Shown: positions 51,607 through 61,050, numbered from the stretch's first letter. The stretch: 64,000 bases of DNA from Candidatus Kurthia intestinigallinarum (GCF_003991225.1 NZ_JTFC01000026.1:1-64000); one strand, 5' to 3'. Notes: a model not told the origin generated them from the letters alone. Made by a program: numbers and translations.

Positions 51607-51741
51607 GAGGCTGGGACATACGTATAAAAACAACCGTTCATATGAGCATAAGAAAAACCGGAACTGCGCTGTAGCGCGGTTCCGGTTTTTCGTTGCGAAC
51701 GCTAAAAAAGGAAAATGCGTGTTTTGTCCCAGCCACTTTTT
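51607..51741 (+). terminator. Nested double-hairpin terminator element
   Basis: Outer arms GGCTGGGACA (51609-51618) and TGTCCCAGCC (51725-51734) pair perfectly and are followed by T7. Inside them a 17-bp stem (51653-51669 with 51674-51690, one mismatch or G-U) ends in its own T5. GAGGCTGGGACATA-type arms are a recurring intergenic element in Bacilli as I recall. Confidence 0.75.
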
Positions 51742-51857
51742 TTATTGCCACATCTAGTATTTGGATATTTGCGCACGAAAAGAGCTATTTATAGGTGAAA
51801 TAATGGATATTTGCGTATTTTTGTCGAAAAATAGAGAAAAAAGTAATGTGACGCGCA

Positions 51858-51886
51858 TTGACATTTCGCTCATTCCCCTTTATATT
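51858..51886 (+). promoter_or_regulatory. Promoter of the siderophore uptake operon
   Basis: Perfect -35 TTGACA (51858-51863), 17-base spacer, -10 TATATT (51881-51886). The Fur box begins 9 bases further on, over the expected start site. Confidence 0.8.
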
Positions 51887-51894
51887 TCATTAAG

Positions 51895-51909
51895 TGAGAA
51901 TAATTCTCA
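51895..51909 (+). promoter_or_regulatory. Fur box
   Basis: TGAGAAT-A-ATTCTCA is a perfect 7-1-7 palindrome, 13 of 15 to the Fur consensus TGATAATNATTATCA. It overlaps the transcription start of the iron-uptake operon, so iron should repress it. Confidence 0.88.
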
Positions 51910-51943
51910 ACAAATTACATAGTAAAAGAAAGGTTGCGCTCAT

Positions 51944-52993
51944 ATGAAAACAACAACAAAATCGTTGCTTATGCTCGTTATGGCTGCTTTATTCGCGCTT
52001 ATTTTAGGTGCTTGTTCATCTAATAAAGATGCAGATGACAAAACAGCTGATAAAGAGTCAGGAGCTTCAAATGATACACAGTACCCAATCGAAATTAAAC
52101 ATGCATTAGGTACAACAACAATTGAGAAAAAACCGGAACGCGTTGCAACAATCGCTTGGGGTAACCAAGATGTAGCACTTGCATTAGGAACCGTTCCAGT
52201 AGGCTTCTCTGCCGCAAACTACGGTATTAAAGATAATGACACAGGGATGCTTCCTTGGACACAAGAAAAAGCGGAAGAACTAGGCGAGAAAAACCCAACG
52301 ATTTACCAAGATACAGCGGGCTTAGATTTCGAAGCGATTGCGGATTCACAGCCAGATGTGATTTTAGCAGCTTACTCAGGTTTAACACAGGAAGATTACG
52401 ATAAATTAAAGAAAATCGCTCCGGTTGTCGCCTATCAAGATCAGCCTTGGGTAACGTCATGGCGCGACATGATTAAATATGACGCCATGGCAATGGGCAT
52501 GGAAAAAGAAGGCGAGCAATTAATCAAGGATACGGAAAAAACAATCCAAGATGCGGCTGCTAAATACCCTGATTTAAAAGACAAAAAAGCAGCATTCGTT
52601 GCATTTGATGCTACGGGCTTTTCTAAGTTCTACGTTTATACAACAGGCGACCCTCGCGGTGAAATGCTAGAAGAGCTAGGTATGAGCTATCCTGAAAGTG
52701 TAAAGGCGCAAATTAAAGATGATGCAAGTTTCTATGTTGAACTAAGCGCTGAAAATGCGGATGCGTTAAATGATGCAGACATCCTTGTCACATACGGTAC
52801 AGATAAAACATTAAAAGCACTTCAAAAAGACCCGATTCTTGGAAAAGTACCTGCGATTAAAGCTGGTAACGTTGTGGTTATAGAAGACAATACACCACTT
52901 GCGGCTGCAGGAACACCAAGTCCTTTATCAATTCCTTATACAATTGATGAATATGCATCAAAAATTTCAGATGTGGCGAAAAACGTTAAATAA
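51944..52993 (+). CDS. Iron-siderophore-binding lipoprotein (YfiY/FecB-like)
   Basis: 349 residues. Lipoprotein signal with lipobox ILGAC (Cys about residue 24) and an acidic tether. The FecB/FhuD-type two-lobed binding fold shows KPERVATIAWGNQDVALALG, DVILAAYSGLTQEDYDKL and DILVTYGTDKTL. In B. subtilis the nearest arrangement is YfiY with YfiZ-YfhA permeases, which handles hydroxamate/citrate-type siderophores; the ligand here is inferred only. Preceded by a Fur box. The stop overlaps the permease start (TAATG). Confidence 0.9.
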   Translation: MKTTTKSLLMLVMAALFALILGACSSNKDADDKTADKESGASNDTQYPIEIKHALGTTTIEKKPERVATIAWGNQDVALALGTVPVGFSAANYGIKDNDTGMLPWTQEKAEELGEKNPTIYQDTAGLDFEAIADSQPDVILAAYSGLTQEDYDKLKKIAPVVAYQDQPWVTSWRDMIKYDAMAMGMEKEGEQLIKDTEKTIQDAAAKYPDLKDKKAAFVAFDATGFSKFYVYTTGDPRGEMLEELGMSYPESVKAQIKDDASFYVELSAENADALNDADILVTYGTDKTLKALQKDPILGKVPAIKAGNVVVIEDNTPLAAAGTPSPLSIPYTIDEYASKISDVAKNVK

Positions 52994-54024
52994 TGACGAC
53001 GCTACAACTTAAAAATAAGCAAATGCTGCTGCCAAAACACATTCTTTTGGTAAGCATGCTTTTGCTTATTTTGTTTCTCATAAGTATTGTGCTGTCGCTT
53101 GGATTCGGCTCACGTACGGTTAGCTTCGCGGGGATACTCGATGGTTTATTCCATCCCGAGGTCACATCGCATGAGGCAACCATTGTACGCCAGCGAATTG
53201 CACGGACGGTTTTCAGTTTAATGTGTGGTGCCGCGCTTGGCGTATCGGGTGCGTTAATGCAGGCCGTCACACGAAATCCAATTGCAGACCCGAGTATTTT
53301 AGGTGTCAATACGGGTGCTTCTTTATTCGTTGTCAGTGGCATGGCTTTTTTAAGTATAAATAGCGCGAGTAGCTATATTTGGCTGGCTATCATCGGGGCC
53401 ATTTTAACAGCGATTTTCGTCTTTAGTATCGGCTCGATGGGTGCAAGTGGTGCAACGCCACTGAAGCTCGTATTAGCAGGTGCCGCGACAAGTGCGATTT
53501 TATCATCGCTCGTAACGGCGATTATGATTCCACGTACGAATGTTATGGATAAATTCCGCTTCTGGCAAGTCGGTAGTGTCGGCTCAGGTACATGGGATAC
53601 TGTGCAATTATTTATTCCATTTCTAGTTATTGGCCTGATTATCGCTCTGTGTACAGCGCCCGGCCTTAATGCCCTTGCACTTGGTGATGAAGTCGCAACA
53701 GGGCTTGGCGTCCGTACTGGCTCGTTACGACTAATCGCGTCCTTTGCGGGGGTTGTATTATGTGGTGCTGCCACAGCGCTTGCAGGACCAATTGGCTTTA
53801 TTGGCCTATTAGCGACCCATTTAGTACGCCTTGTTATTGGTGCAGATATCCGCTTCATTATGCCACTTGCAGCGTTGACCGGAGCGAGTGTCTTAACGAT
53901 TGCCGATGTATGTGGCCGCTTCCTCGGAAGTCCTGGTGAATTAGAGGTTGGGATTTTGACAGCCTTTATCGGTGCCCCTATTTTAATTTTAATTACAATG
54001 AAAGCGAAGATGCGTGCCTTATGA
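52993..54024 (+). CDS. Siderophore ABC transporter permease, FecCD type (first)
   Basis: 343 residues with about nine to ten helices. BtuC/FecCD motifs: RIARTVFSLMCGAALGVSGALMQ (residues 70-92 region), NPIADPSILGVNTGASLF, and ALAGPIGFIGLLATHLVRL near the C-terminus, which forms the ATPase-coupling loop. Pairs with the next gene to make the channel. Translation is coupled on both sides by overlapping stops and starts. Confidence 0.92.
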   Translation: MTTLQLKNKQMLLPKHILLVSMLLLILFLISIVLSLGFGSRTVSFAGILDGLFHPEVTSHEATIVRQRIARTVFSLMCGAALGVSGALMQAVTRNPIADPSILGVNTGASLFVVSGMAFLSINSASSYIWLAIIGAILTAIFVFSIGSMGASGATPLKLVLAGAATSAILSSLVTAIMIPRTNVMDKFRFWQVGSVGSGTWDTVQLFIPFLVIGLIIALCTAPGLNALALGDEVATGLGVRTGSLRLIASFAGVVLCGAATALAGPIGFIGLLATHLVRLVIGADIRFIMPLAALTGASVLTIADVCGRFLGSPGELEVGILTAFIGAPILILITMKAKMRAL

Positions 54025-55052
54025 TCAATCCAACGATTCAATCCATGATAACTGCTCGTAAAAAACGCCGTATGCGATTTATACTTATCACAGCAGTGCT
54101 CACCCTACTATCGCTTAGCCTTGCTTGTGCAATGATGATGCTTGGTCATACGATTTACCCTGTACAAGACATTATCCGTGTATTAATGGGTGAAACGGTA
54201 CCCGGTGCCTCTTTTGCGATTACGGAAATTCGTCTACCACGCACACTTGCGGGTCTGTTCGCAGGCTTTGCATTTGGTGTTGGGGGGTATATTTTTCAAA
54301 CGATGCTCCGCAATCCCCTCGCCAATCCAGATGTCATTGGCGTAACAGCCGGTTCTAGCGCATCGGCTGTATTTTGCATTATTGTACTGCATGCGAGTCA
54401 TTTTACGGTTTCGATAGCCTCAATTGTCGGGGGCCTTGTGACGGTGTGCATTATTTACGTATTATCGAAAAAAAATGCCTTTTCGATTGGGCGTTTAATT
54501 TTAATCGGTATCGGCATTCAAGCAATGCTTAACGCCGCCATTTCGTATATTATGTTGATCGGAAAAACGAATGATTTACCAACAGCACTTGTCTGGTTAA
54601 GCGGCAGTCTAAATAACGCCTCAATGCCAATGATTCTTACGTTACTGCTATGCATTATTTGTGTAATGCCCTTTATTTTGTATTGTTCAAAGCAATTAGA
54701 AATGCTAGAACTTGGAGAGCAAGCAGCCACAGCACTTGGTGTGAATACGAATAAAACGCGTATTATCCTTATCTTTTGTGCCGTATGCATGATTGCACTT
54801 GCGACCGCAACAACGGGGCCGATTGCCTTTGTAGCGTTTCTTGCTGGACCAATCGCACAGCGTCTTGTAGGTTTTGGGTTTTCTAATATTATACCTGCGG
54901 GGCTTATTGGCATTATACTCGTGCTTGGTGCAGACTTGATTGGTCAATTCGCCTTTGAAACACGGTATCCCGTTGGTGTTATTACAGGTATTGTTGGTGC
55001 ACCGTATTTGATTTATTTATTAATTCGCATCAATCGAAAGGGTGATATTTAG
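54021..55052 (+). CDS. Siderophore ABC transporter permease, FecCD type (second)
   Basis: 343 residues, paralogue of the preceding permease: RLPRTLAGLFAGFAFGVGGYIFQ, NPLANPDVIGVTAGSSAS, GPIAFVAFLAGPIAQRLVG. It starts ATGA inside the preceding stop and shares its last base with the ATPase GTG start. Nothing unusual. Confidence 0.92.
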   Translation: MINPTIQSMITARKKRRMRFILITAVLTLLSLSLACAMMMLGHTIYPVQDIIRVLMGETVPGASFAITEIRLPRTLAGLFAGFAFGVGGYIFQTMLRNPLANPDVIGVTAGSSASAVFCIIVLHASHFTVSIASIVGGLVTVCIIYVLSKKNAFSIGRLILIGIGIQAMLNAAISYIMLIGKTNDLPTALVWLSGSLNNASMPMILTLLLCIICVMPFILYCSKQLEMLELGEQAATALGVNTNKTRIILIFCAVCMIALATATTGPIAFVAFLAGPIAQRLVGFGFSNIIPAGLIGIILVLGADLIGQFAFETRYPVGVITGIVGAPYLIYLLIRINRKGDI

Positions 55053-55846
55053 TGACAACACATACATTTCAAACAGAAAATCTGCAAGCTGGATACGACA
55101 ATAAAACGATTTTAGAAAATATCACACTAGCCATTCCATCAAATCAAATAAGTATTATTATCGGTGCAAATGGCTGTGGGAAATCGACGTTATTAAAAAC
55201 AATGGCTCGACTAATTAAACCGTTTCAAGGACAGGTGCTACTAGATAGTCAATCCATTCATGATATCGCCCCAAAACAGTTAGCTAAAACAGTCGGACTA
55301 CTACCACAGTCCCCTATTGTTCCAGAAGGTATTACAGTAGCTGATTTAGTCGGACGAGGTCGCTTTCCACATCAAACACTTTTTAAAGGCTGGTCCACAA
55401 AAGACTACGAAGCGGTTGCTGAAGCACTGGAGATGATGAATATTACCGAATTTGCTGATCGTAATATCGATGAGCTCTCTGGTGGCCAGCGTCAGCGTGT
55501 ATGGATTGCGATGGCGCTCGCTCAACAAACCGACATTTTATTTTTAGACGAACCAACCACCTATTTAGACATTACGTATCAAGTAGAAATTCTCGATTTA
55601 TTAACGGACCTCAATCAAAAATACGGGACAACGATTGTTATGGTACTCCATGATATTAACCTATCCGCACGCTATGCTGATTATTTATTTGCGGTAAAAG
55701 AAGGTCAATTAATTGCAGAAGGAGCGCCTAAAGATATTGTGACGAGTGCCTTAATAAAGGACATCTTTTCACTCGATTGTCAGGTGATTGCAGATCCTGT
55801 GTCACAAACACCTCTCATCATTCCGATTGGTCGTCATCACATATAA
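55052..55846 (+). CDS. Siderophore ABC transporter ATPase (FecE/YusV-like)
   Basis: 264 residues from GTG 55052, with GGGTGAT upstream. Walker A GANGCGKST, signature LSGGQRQRVWIAMALAQ (the long form typical of siderophore/B12 ATPases), Walker B ILFLDEPTTYLD and switch His in VLHDINLSARYADY. It powers the FecCD-type pair. In B. subtilis the YfiYZ-YfhA system borrows the unlinked YusV; here the ATPase is in the operon. Confidence 0.93.
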   Translation: MTTHTFQTENLQAGYDNKTILENITLAIPSNQISIIIGANGCGKSTLLKTMARLIKPFQGQVLLDSQSIHDIAPKQLAKTVGLLPQSPIVPEGITVADLVGRGRFPHQTLFKGWSTKDYEAVAEALEMMNITEFADRNIDELSGGQRQRVWIAMALAQQTDILFLDEPTTYLDITYQVEILDLLTDLNQKYGTTIVMVLHDINLSARYADYLFAVKEGQLIAEGAPKDIVTSALIKDIFSLDCQVIADPVSQTPLIIPIGRHHI

Positions 55847-55887
55847 AAAAGAAGGGCTCACGCATTAACATGAGCCCTTCTTTTTTT
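55845..55887 (+). terminator. Terminator of the siderophore operon
   Basis: Perfect 16-bp stem AAAAAAGAAGGGCTCA/TGAGCCCTTCTTTTTT with a 10-base loop and T tail. Confidence 0.9.
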
Positions 55888-56001
55888 GTTTTTGACTACA
55901 TCATGCAGTACTTTTTTAATTATCGCTTAAGAAGCCCCGTATGATACACTAATCCTTGCAGCATCTTCGCTGACTCCTTCACCGAAGGGAGGTGCGTTGC
56001 T

Positions 56002-56148
56002 ATGACGAAACATTACCCATCACGTCTTGAAAAGGCTCAAGCGAAACGGCAAAAGGAACGTAGTGGAAAACTAGCCATTTTCCGCTATGCAGCTGACATT
56101 TTTCGTGCAGTTGATACAGTGTATCGCCTTTTCCGTATGATGCTGTAA
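56002..56148 (+). CDS. Very small basic protein (48 residues), unknown
   Basis: ATG 56002 follows an excellent AAGGGAGGTG ribosome site, and the frame ends 6 bases before a hairpin terminator, so this looks like a real monocistronic gene. The product is strongly basic in its first half (RLEKAQAKRQKERSGK), then aromatic/amphipathic (FRYAADIFRAVDTVYRLFRM), with two similar F-R segments. It might bind membrane or nucleic acid. No family recognised. Confidence 0.6.
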   Translation: MTKHYPSRLEKAQAKRQKERSGKLAIFRYAADIFRAVDTVYRLFRMML

Positions 56149-56154
56149 CAGTGT

Positions 56155-56186
56155 ACCATCTAGTCTAGCCAACTAGGTGGTTTTTT
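56155..56186 (+). terminator. Terminator of the 48-residue protein gene
   Basis: 10-bp stem ACCATCTAGT/ACTAGGTGGT (one G-U) with a 7-base loop and T6. Confidence 0.8.
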
Positions 56187-56496
56187 GCGCATAAAAAAAC
56201 GACCAGGAGCCACCTAGTCGTCTACGTCGCTATGATTACCCATCACGCGTACTTCTATTACTAGCATACGAGAATTAATACGAAAATGCAACTGTGACCT
56301 ACCTATTTGTATCCAGCTTACGGGGGAAGCGCATCTCGTAAATTCAAAATCGACAAAATAATGCATGAAAAGAGCATTTTTTAACAAATTCATAAAAATG
56401 CTGTTTTTCGCATGATGGAACATATGTTCTTTTTCGCTTTTTCGAGAGTGCTTCTGTATAATAAGGAAGACTACATAATTGAAAGGTTTTGAGAAC

Positions 56497-57678
56497 ATGT
56501 CAAACGTTGAAAAATTACTTTCTAGCGCGCGCGATCTAATGCATCAAGCTCGTTTGAATCAAGCGATTAATATGTGTACAGCAGCCATTAAAGAAGAGCC
56601 GGGTAATAGCCAAATTTACCGTCTGCTTGGCGAGATTTCTTACTTAATGGAAAATAAAAATTTAGCGATTGCGGCGTATTTATCAGCGCTTCATATCGAA
56701 ATTGCGAAAGTGGAGCATTACGGCTTAACGGAGCAAACGTTACCGATGTATGAACGCATTCCAGATGATTTAAAGGCACAACTCCCTGTCAAAGGCGCAT
56801 TCCTACTTTATTACGATACGAATACGTTACGTAATCTAGCACATGCGGTCGCTGATTTTGACGAAAATGCCCTACAAGAAGAGGCACAGCTGCGTTTATA
56901 CAAACAGCTATATCGTTATGGTCTAATGGAAAGCACTGAAAGCTATAATGCCTTACTCGCAGAAAACGACTTATCACATGCTGATTATCAGGAAGCGGAA
57001 GAGTCATTTTATATTCCAATCGGTAATGAGCTCGCACAGGCATGGTTACGCTTTGATGAAATTGGGAGCTTAGATGTCGGTCGCCTGTATTTCGGTACAG
57101 AACCTAGTCAAAAAGAGCAACAAGCACCGAAAACAGATGAAGATTTAGAAACGGTTAATAAATTATATGGCACACTCTTTAGCCAACTCATGCAATTCGT
57201 TGATCCAGATAGCGTCCAAAAGGAATATACAGCGCTACTTACGGGTGAAAAGATGACGATGACTGGTAATGAAGCGGTATATGAGCATTCATTACTACAA
57301 AAAATGGCGTCATTAACAGCGAAGCAAGGGATGCTATTAGAGCTTTTAAAAGAGCTTGTTCGTTCAAAAGAGGCGTATACAACAGAAGCACTTGATGAAA
57401 AAATGACTGCTGCTGAAAAACAAAGCATGTCATCATACAATCAAGTCATTCCAATGCTAAAACAAATGTATCAGGGCACTGAACAAGAACGTATTACGCA
57501 GTTAGAGCGCGATTATAAATTGTATTCATTCACAAACAGCTTACTGATGGACCTCGTGATGCTATTAAATGACAATAGCGCACTCTTAACACGTCTAGCG
57601 ATTGTTACACCAGAAGTAAATGCGAATATCGTCCAGCAATATTGCGGGTATTATTTAAGCGAAATGTTCCCTGCCTAA
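56497..57678 (+). CDS. TPR-repeat protein of unknown function
   Basis: 393 residues from ATG 56497 (AAAGG 10 bases upstream; a TTG at 56479 is less likely). The first 75 residues hold two TPR-like helix pairs (LMHQARLNQAINMCTAAIKE; IYRLLGEISYLMENKNLAIA). The rest is helical and acidic, with no signal peptide, so cytoplasmic. TPR proteins mediate protein contacts; no partner can be named. The gene is convergent with a TPR-GGDEF gene, which may or may not be meaningful. Confidence 0.75.
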   Translation: MSNVEKLLSSARDLMHQARLNQAINMCTAAIKEEPGNSQIYRLLGEISYLMENKNLAIAAYLSALHIEIAKVEHYGLTEQTLPMYERIPDDLKAQLPVKGAFLLYYDTNTLRNLAHAVADFDENALQEEAQLRLYKQLYRYGLMESTESYNALLAENDLSHADYQEAEESFYIPIGNELAQAWLRFDEIGSLDVGRLYFGTEPSQKEQQAPKTDEDLETVNKLYGTLFSQLMQFVDPDSVQKEYTALLTGEKMTMTGNEAVYEHSLLQKMASLTAKQGMLLELLKELVRSKEAYTTEALDEKMTAAEKQSMSSYNQVIPMLKQMYQGTEQERITQLERDYKLYSFTNSLLMDLVMLLNDNSALLTRLAIVTPEVNANIVQQYCGYYLSEMFPA

Positions 57679-57679
57679 T

Positions 57680-57718
57680 AAAAAAGAACGATTCCTTTAA
57701 AGGCGTCGTTCTTTTTTT
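57680..57718. terminator. Bidirectional terminator
   Basis: AAAAAGAACGA pairs with TCGTTCTTTTT between the two convergent genes. Confidence 0.8.
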
Positions 57719-59105
57719 ACACCGTTTTATAATGGAGCTCCCCTCGCTTTTGCCTCTTCACCTCATATAGTACACTATCTGCCGCTTCAAACCACTCTGT
57801 ATAGGTGTGTGTTTCAGCTGCATAGACACTGCCCATTGATACAGATAGCGGCAACGTCATATGCTCGTATGTAAATGACTCCGCAATTAAGGTCTCGTGG
57901 AAATAATGCGCAAACGCCACAACGTCCGCTTCTGAGGGCCCTTGATAATACACATAAAACTCATCGCCCCCGTAACGAACAAACATGGCCTTTTGTTGTT
58001 CAAAAAAATAATTGACGGCATCTGCCATTTGCTGTATTGCTTGATCACCAGAAATATGACCAAATGTATCATTAATCTCTTTGAAATGGTCGATATCAAA
58101 AACGAGCACGGTATGCTGGTGATAACGCAAACTAAACACTTCATAATGTTCCTCTAAATATTTACGGTTATGCACATTTGTCAATGGATCACACCATGCA
58201 ATTTTCTGAAGTTGCTCAATATCAACATATTTTTTAACAGATTGAAGCTGCGTTGTCACAAAGTCTGCATTCACCAAATCCATCGTTTGTTTCAATTGTT
58301 TTAAATCCTGAAAATAGTGTCTTTTTGATTGCGTTTTTTTTGATAAAGAACATAGTAATTCATATAATTCTTTATTCCAACTATGCTTGTTTGGGTGCTG
58401 TGCAATTTCTTGTTTCAAGACAGCATAAGCCTTGTCGAATTGCTGTTGTTTTCCAAGCCATTCGACATATGTTTTTACCCATGCTAGACGGCTTTCTCCA
58501 TCATCTTCTTGTAATTGGGCTTTCACGATTTCAAGTAGCTCATCTGCTTCCTCTAAACGTTCCATCGCAATTAAAATTTTGGCATAATTCATCAGGGCAC
58601 GATTGTTTTGTGTGCCCTCTTTGCGCGTTGCTGCAAAATAAGCCATACTTTTTTGGGCATACAATAAGCTTTCGTCAAACTGCTGCTGATTAAAATAATA
58701 GACACTCAAATTATGATAAATTTTCACTAAATGTGTCCGGTCGTATTGTTCCGCTAATTGCTTGGCGCGATCTAAATACATAAAGGCCTGCTCCAAATCA
58801 TCATTTCGTCCTTGAATCGCCGCTAGTGTATTTAAATAGCGGATTTTCTGTGCCACATCACCATACTTTTCAATATATGTTGCATTCTCTGCTAAAACTT
58901 GTGAAGCGAGTGTTAAGTGACTTACATTAAAATATAAACTAGCCTTACATAGCGTAAAATGAATGACTTGCTCGTGCGCCTCTTCTAGTAGTAATTGCTC
59001 TATGACTTGATCAACAAGTTGAAAAAAGTCATCAACTTGATTTGTATCGAAATAGTCATTTAATGAAATAACGGATTCTTTTAAAATGCTATTCATATTT
59101 TTCAT
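57717..59105 (-). CDS. TPR-GGDEF protein, probable diguanylate cyclase
   Basis: 462 residues, no membrane helices. About residues 15-290 form a TPR-type helical sensor (repeated AIQGRNDDLEQAFMYLDRA / YFNQQQFDESLLYAQKSMA patterns). The C-terminal GGDEF domain starts DPLTNVHNRKYLEEHY, has metal Asp in VFDIDHFKEINDTFGH and an intact RYGGDEF, so c-di-GMP synthesis is expected. No RxxD inhibitory site was apparent. The start at 59105 has AAAGGTGG close upstream; the Met at 59096 is an alternative. Confidence 0.88.
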   Translation of the reverse strand: MKNMNSILKESVISLNDYFDTNQVDDFFQLVDQVIEQLLLEEAHEQVIHFTLCKASLYFNVSHLTLASQVLAENATYIEKYGDVAQKIRYLNTLAAIQGRNDDLEQAFMYLDRAKQLAEQYDRTHLVKIYHNLSVYYFNQQQFDESLLYAQKSMAYFAATRKEGTQNNRALMNYAKILIAMERLEEADELLEIVKAQLQEDDGESRLAWVKTYVEWLGKQQQFDKAYAVLKQEIAQHPNKHSWNKELYELLCSLSKKTQSKRHYFQDLKQLKQTMDLVNADFVTTQLQSVKKYVDIEQLQKIAWCDPLTNVHNRKYLEEHYEVFSLRYHQHTVLVFDIDHFKEINDTFGHISGDQAIQQMADAVNYFFEQQKAMFVRYGGDEFYVYYQGPSEADVVAFAHYFHETLIAESFTYEHMTLPLSVSMGSVYAAETHTYTEWFEAADSVLYEVKRQKRGELHYKTV

Positions 59106-59184
59106 TCACCACCTTTTTTCCTATTTTATAAATTATTGTCTATGAAAAATTAAATACTTCGCTGTATATATGTACCCTAGAATA

Positions 59185-59219
59185 GAAAAAAGGAATCACG
59201 CAACTGCGTAATTCCTTTA
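59185..59219 (-). terminator. Terminator of the YqeY-like gene
   Basis: On the minus strand AAAGGAATTACGCA pairs with TGCGTGATTCCTTT (one G-U) and runs into T6. Confidence 0.8.
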
Positions 59220-59233
59220 CTGAATGACATAAT

Positions 59234-59662
59234 TTAAGAAATTAATGCCTTAACGACTTTCGCCATTGTTTTACCGTCAGTTTTTCCTGCGAGTGCAGGT
59301 TTCGCAATTTTCATTGCCTCGCCCATATTCATACCGGTTGTAACACCCGCTTCTGTTAATACTGCAACAACTTCCTCTTCAGACAATTGTTTTGGTAAGA
59401 ACGCTGTTAAGATTTCTAGCTTACGTTTTTCATCCGCAATTAAATCATCGCGACCCGCTTGCTCTGCACCTTCTAGCGCTTGTTCCGTTTGTTTCACTTC
59501 GCGTTGGATAATCGAAATTTCATCTTGCTCTGAAACCGGTGCACCTTGTTCTTTCGCTTGAAGGTCAATTGCTGCCTTCACAAGTTGTAGTACCCCTTTT
59601 TTCAATGAATCCTTGTCACGCATTGCTTGTTTTAATTGTTCAAATACAGCATCTTTTATCAT
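59234..59662 (-). CDS. yqeY: YqeY-like protein (GatB/YqeY domain)
   Basis: 142 residues. Typical YqeY pattern: LKQAMRDKDSLKKGVLQLVKAAI, SEQDEISIIQREVKQTEQAL, LSEEEVVAVLTEAGVTTGMNMG, and GKTMAKVVKALI at the C-terminus, each part of the helical GatB/YqeY tRNA-amidotransferase-tail-like domain. Function in bacteria is not firmly known. It is often linked to rpsU, which is not here. It lies 12 bases after the UMF1 transporter gene. Confidence 0.92.
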   Translation of the reverse strand: MIKDAVFEQLKQAMRDKDSLKKGVLQLVKAAIDLQAKEQGAPVSEQDEISIIQREVKQTEQALEGAEQAGRDDLIADEKRKLEILTAFLPKQLSEEEVVAVLTEAGVTTGMNMGEAMKIAKPALAGKTDGKTMAKVVKALIS

Positions 59663-59674
59663 GCTTATCAGCTC

Positions 59675-60991
59675 CTATGACTCTATTGTAGCACTTTTTG
59701 TTGATTTTGGTACGCGCACGAAAAGATGCACGATTAACCCGATAATCGTAAGCACTAATAAAGAACCGAGTGCCACACGACTAGCAAGTGTCCCGTAATC
59801 TTTTAGCATTAAGGTAATCGTCCCGTATAGCGCAGGACCTACAATGGACGATACTTTGCCAGAAAAGGCAAATAAGCCGAAAAACTGGCCGGTCTTCTCT
59901 GGTGGCGACAGCTGAATAATGAACGTACGTGAAGTCACCCATGTTGAGCCGAGTGATACACCGAATAAAGAGCCCGCAATCCAGAACATCCATTGCTCCT
60001 GTGCGAATACCGCAATTAATAAAGCGGCAATCATAATGAAACAAACAAAGGTTACAGCCCGTTTCGCACCTGCAGCTCGTGTAATATTACCAAAAACAAG
60101 CGAACCAATGATCATCGAAATTGTACTTACTAAATACAGTAAAATAAATTGTCCAGATGTAAAACCAACAACAATCGTCGCATACACCGCCATCATCGCA
60201 ATCGCGGTCTGCAGCGCATCATTAAGAAAGAAATAGGTAATCATAAACGTAAAAATCGCTTTATGCTTTTTCATATCCTTTAGTGTTACTACAATATCCT
60301 TATAGCCTGTGAAAAATGGAATGCGTTCAACTTTTGGTTTCGGCTTATCCTTTAAGATAAAAAATAAGGGCAATGAAAACAGTAAAAATAAGAGCGCGGT
60401 TGGAATAAACGTATCCACATTACTCCATTTAATGGAGATTGGATAGACGAGTAGCCCAATAAGGGTCCCGACACCGCCAAGTGCGACACCATAACCTGAA
60501 ATAAGCGGGATTTCTTTATCATTCCCAAGGTCCGGTAGCATCGAGTCATAAAATACGAGGCTCGAATTATAAAAGAATTTAGCGAAAACATACGCAATGA
60601 CAACGAGCGCAAGACTCATTGGCACACCAAAAAGGGCACTATCAAAGCTTATCTTACCAAAGACGCCCATTAAAATCGTAAAGCCAACCGAAAATAGTGT
60701 GAAATACATCGTATAGCGTTTTTTTAATCCTGTCCGGTCAACGAGTACCCCGTAAAGCGGCGAGCAAATCACGAGTAAAATACTCGCCACCGCATTGGCG
60801 TATGAAATAAAAGTACTTGCCACCTGCTGCTTTACTTCGTCTGTGCCGAGTGTGTCATTCATATAAAATGGGAAGAAAATCGTATTAATATTCGATGAAA
60901 AAATCGTATTGGCTAAATCAAAGAGCGCCCATGCTATAATGGGCATCGATAAATAAAGCTGCATCGCTTTGCGCGGTTCTTGCTGTTGCAT
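59675..60991 (-). CDS. UMF1/Atg22-family MFS transporter
   Basis: 438 residues with 12 hydrophobic helices. The UMF1 signature regions are seen as WALFDLANTIFSSNINTIFFPFY at residues 16-38, FFYNSSLVFYDSMLPDL and SGYGVALGG, and SRTFIIQLSPPEKTGQFFGLF. This matches the MFS UMF1 (Atg22-like) group, with B. subtilis YxiO as a relative. The substrate is unknown, with efflux of amino acids a guess. Followed closely by yqeY in the same direction. Confidence 0.85.
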   Translation of the reverse strand: MQQQEPRKAMQLYLSMPIIAWALFDLANTIFSSNINTIFFPFYMNDTLGTDEVKQQVASTFISYANAVASILLVICSPLYGVLVDRTGLKKRYTMYFTLFSVGFTILMGVFGKISFDSALFGVPMSLALVVIAYVFAKFFYNSSLVFYDSMLPDLGNDKEIPLISGYGVALGGVGTLIGLLVYPISIKWSNVDTFIPTALLFLLFSLPLFFILKDKPKPKVERIPFFTGYKDIVVTLKDMKKHKAIFTFMITYFFLNDALQTAIAMMAVYATIVVGFTSGQFILLYLVSTISMIIGSLVFGNITRAAGAKRAVTFVCFIMIAALLIAVFAQEQWMFWIAGSLFGVSLGSTWVTSRTFIIQLSPPEKTGQFFGLFAFSGKVSSIVGPALYGTITLMLKDYGTLASRVALGSLLVLTIIGLIVHLFVRVPKSTKSATIES

Positions 60992-61015
60992 ACTATGTCA
61001 CTCCTTTCTTGGCCT

Positions 61016-61047
61016 AAAAAGAGGTTGCCCAAGCGGACAACCTCTTT
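61016..61047 (-). terminator. Terminator of trpEG
   Basis: AAAGAGGTTG (61018-61027) pairs with CAACCTCTTT (61038-61047). On the minus strand the following bases are T-rich. It starts 3 bases after the trpG stop. Confidence 0.8.
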
Positions 61048-61050
61048 ACT

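Noticed and set aside
53373-54041. 222-codon antisense frame opposite the first FecCD permease
   Set aside because: Shadow of the real permease, which has full FecCD motifs and coupled starts.
56214-56498. 94-codon minus-strand frame between two plus-strand genes
   Set aside because: No ribosome site, and its upstream end overlaps the start region of the TPR gene; composition is not coding-like.
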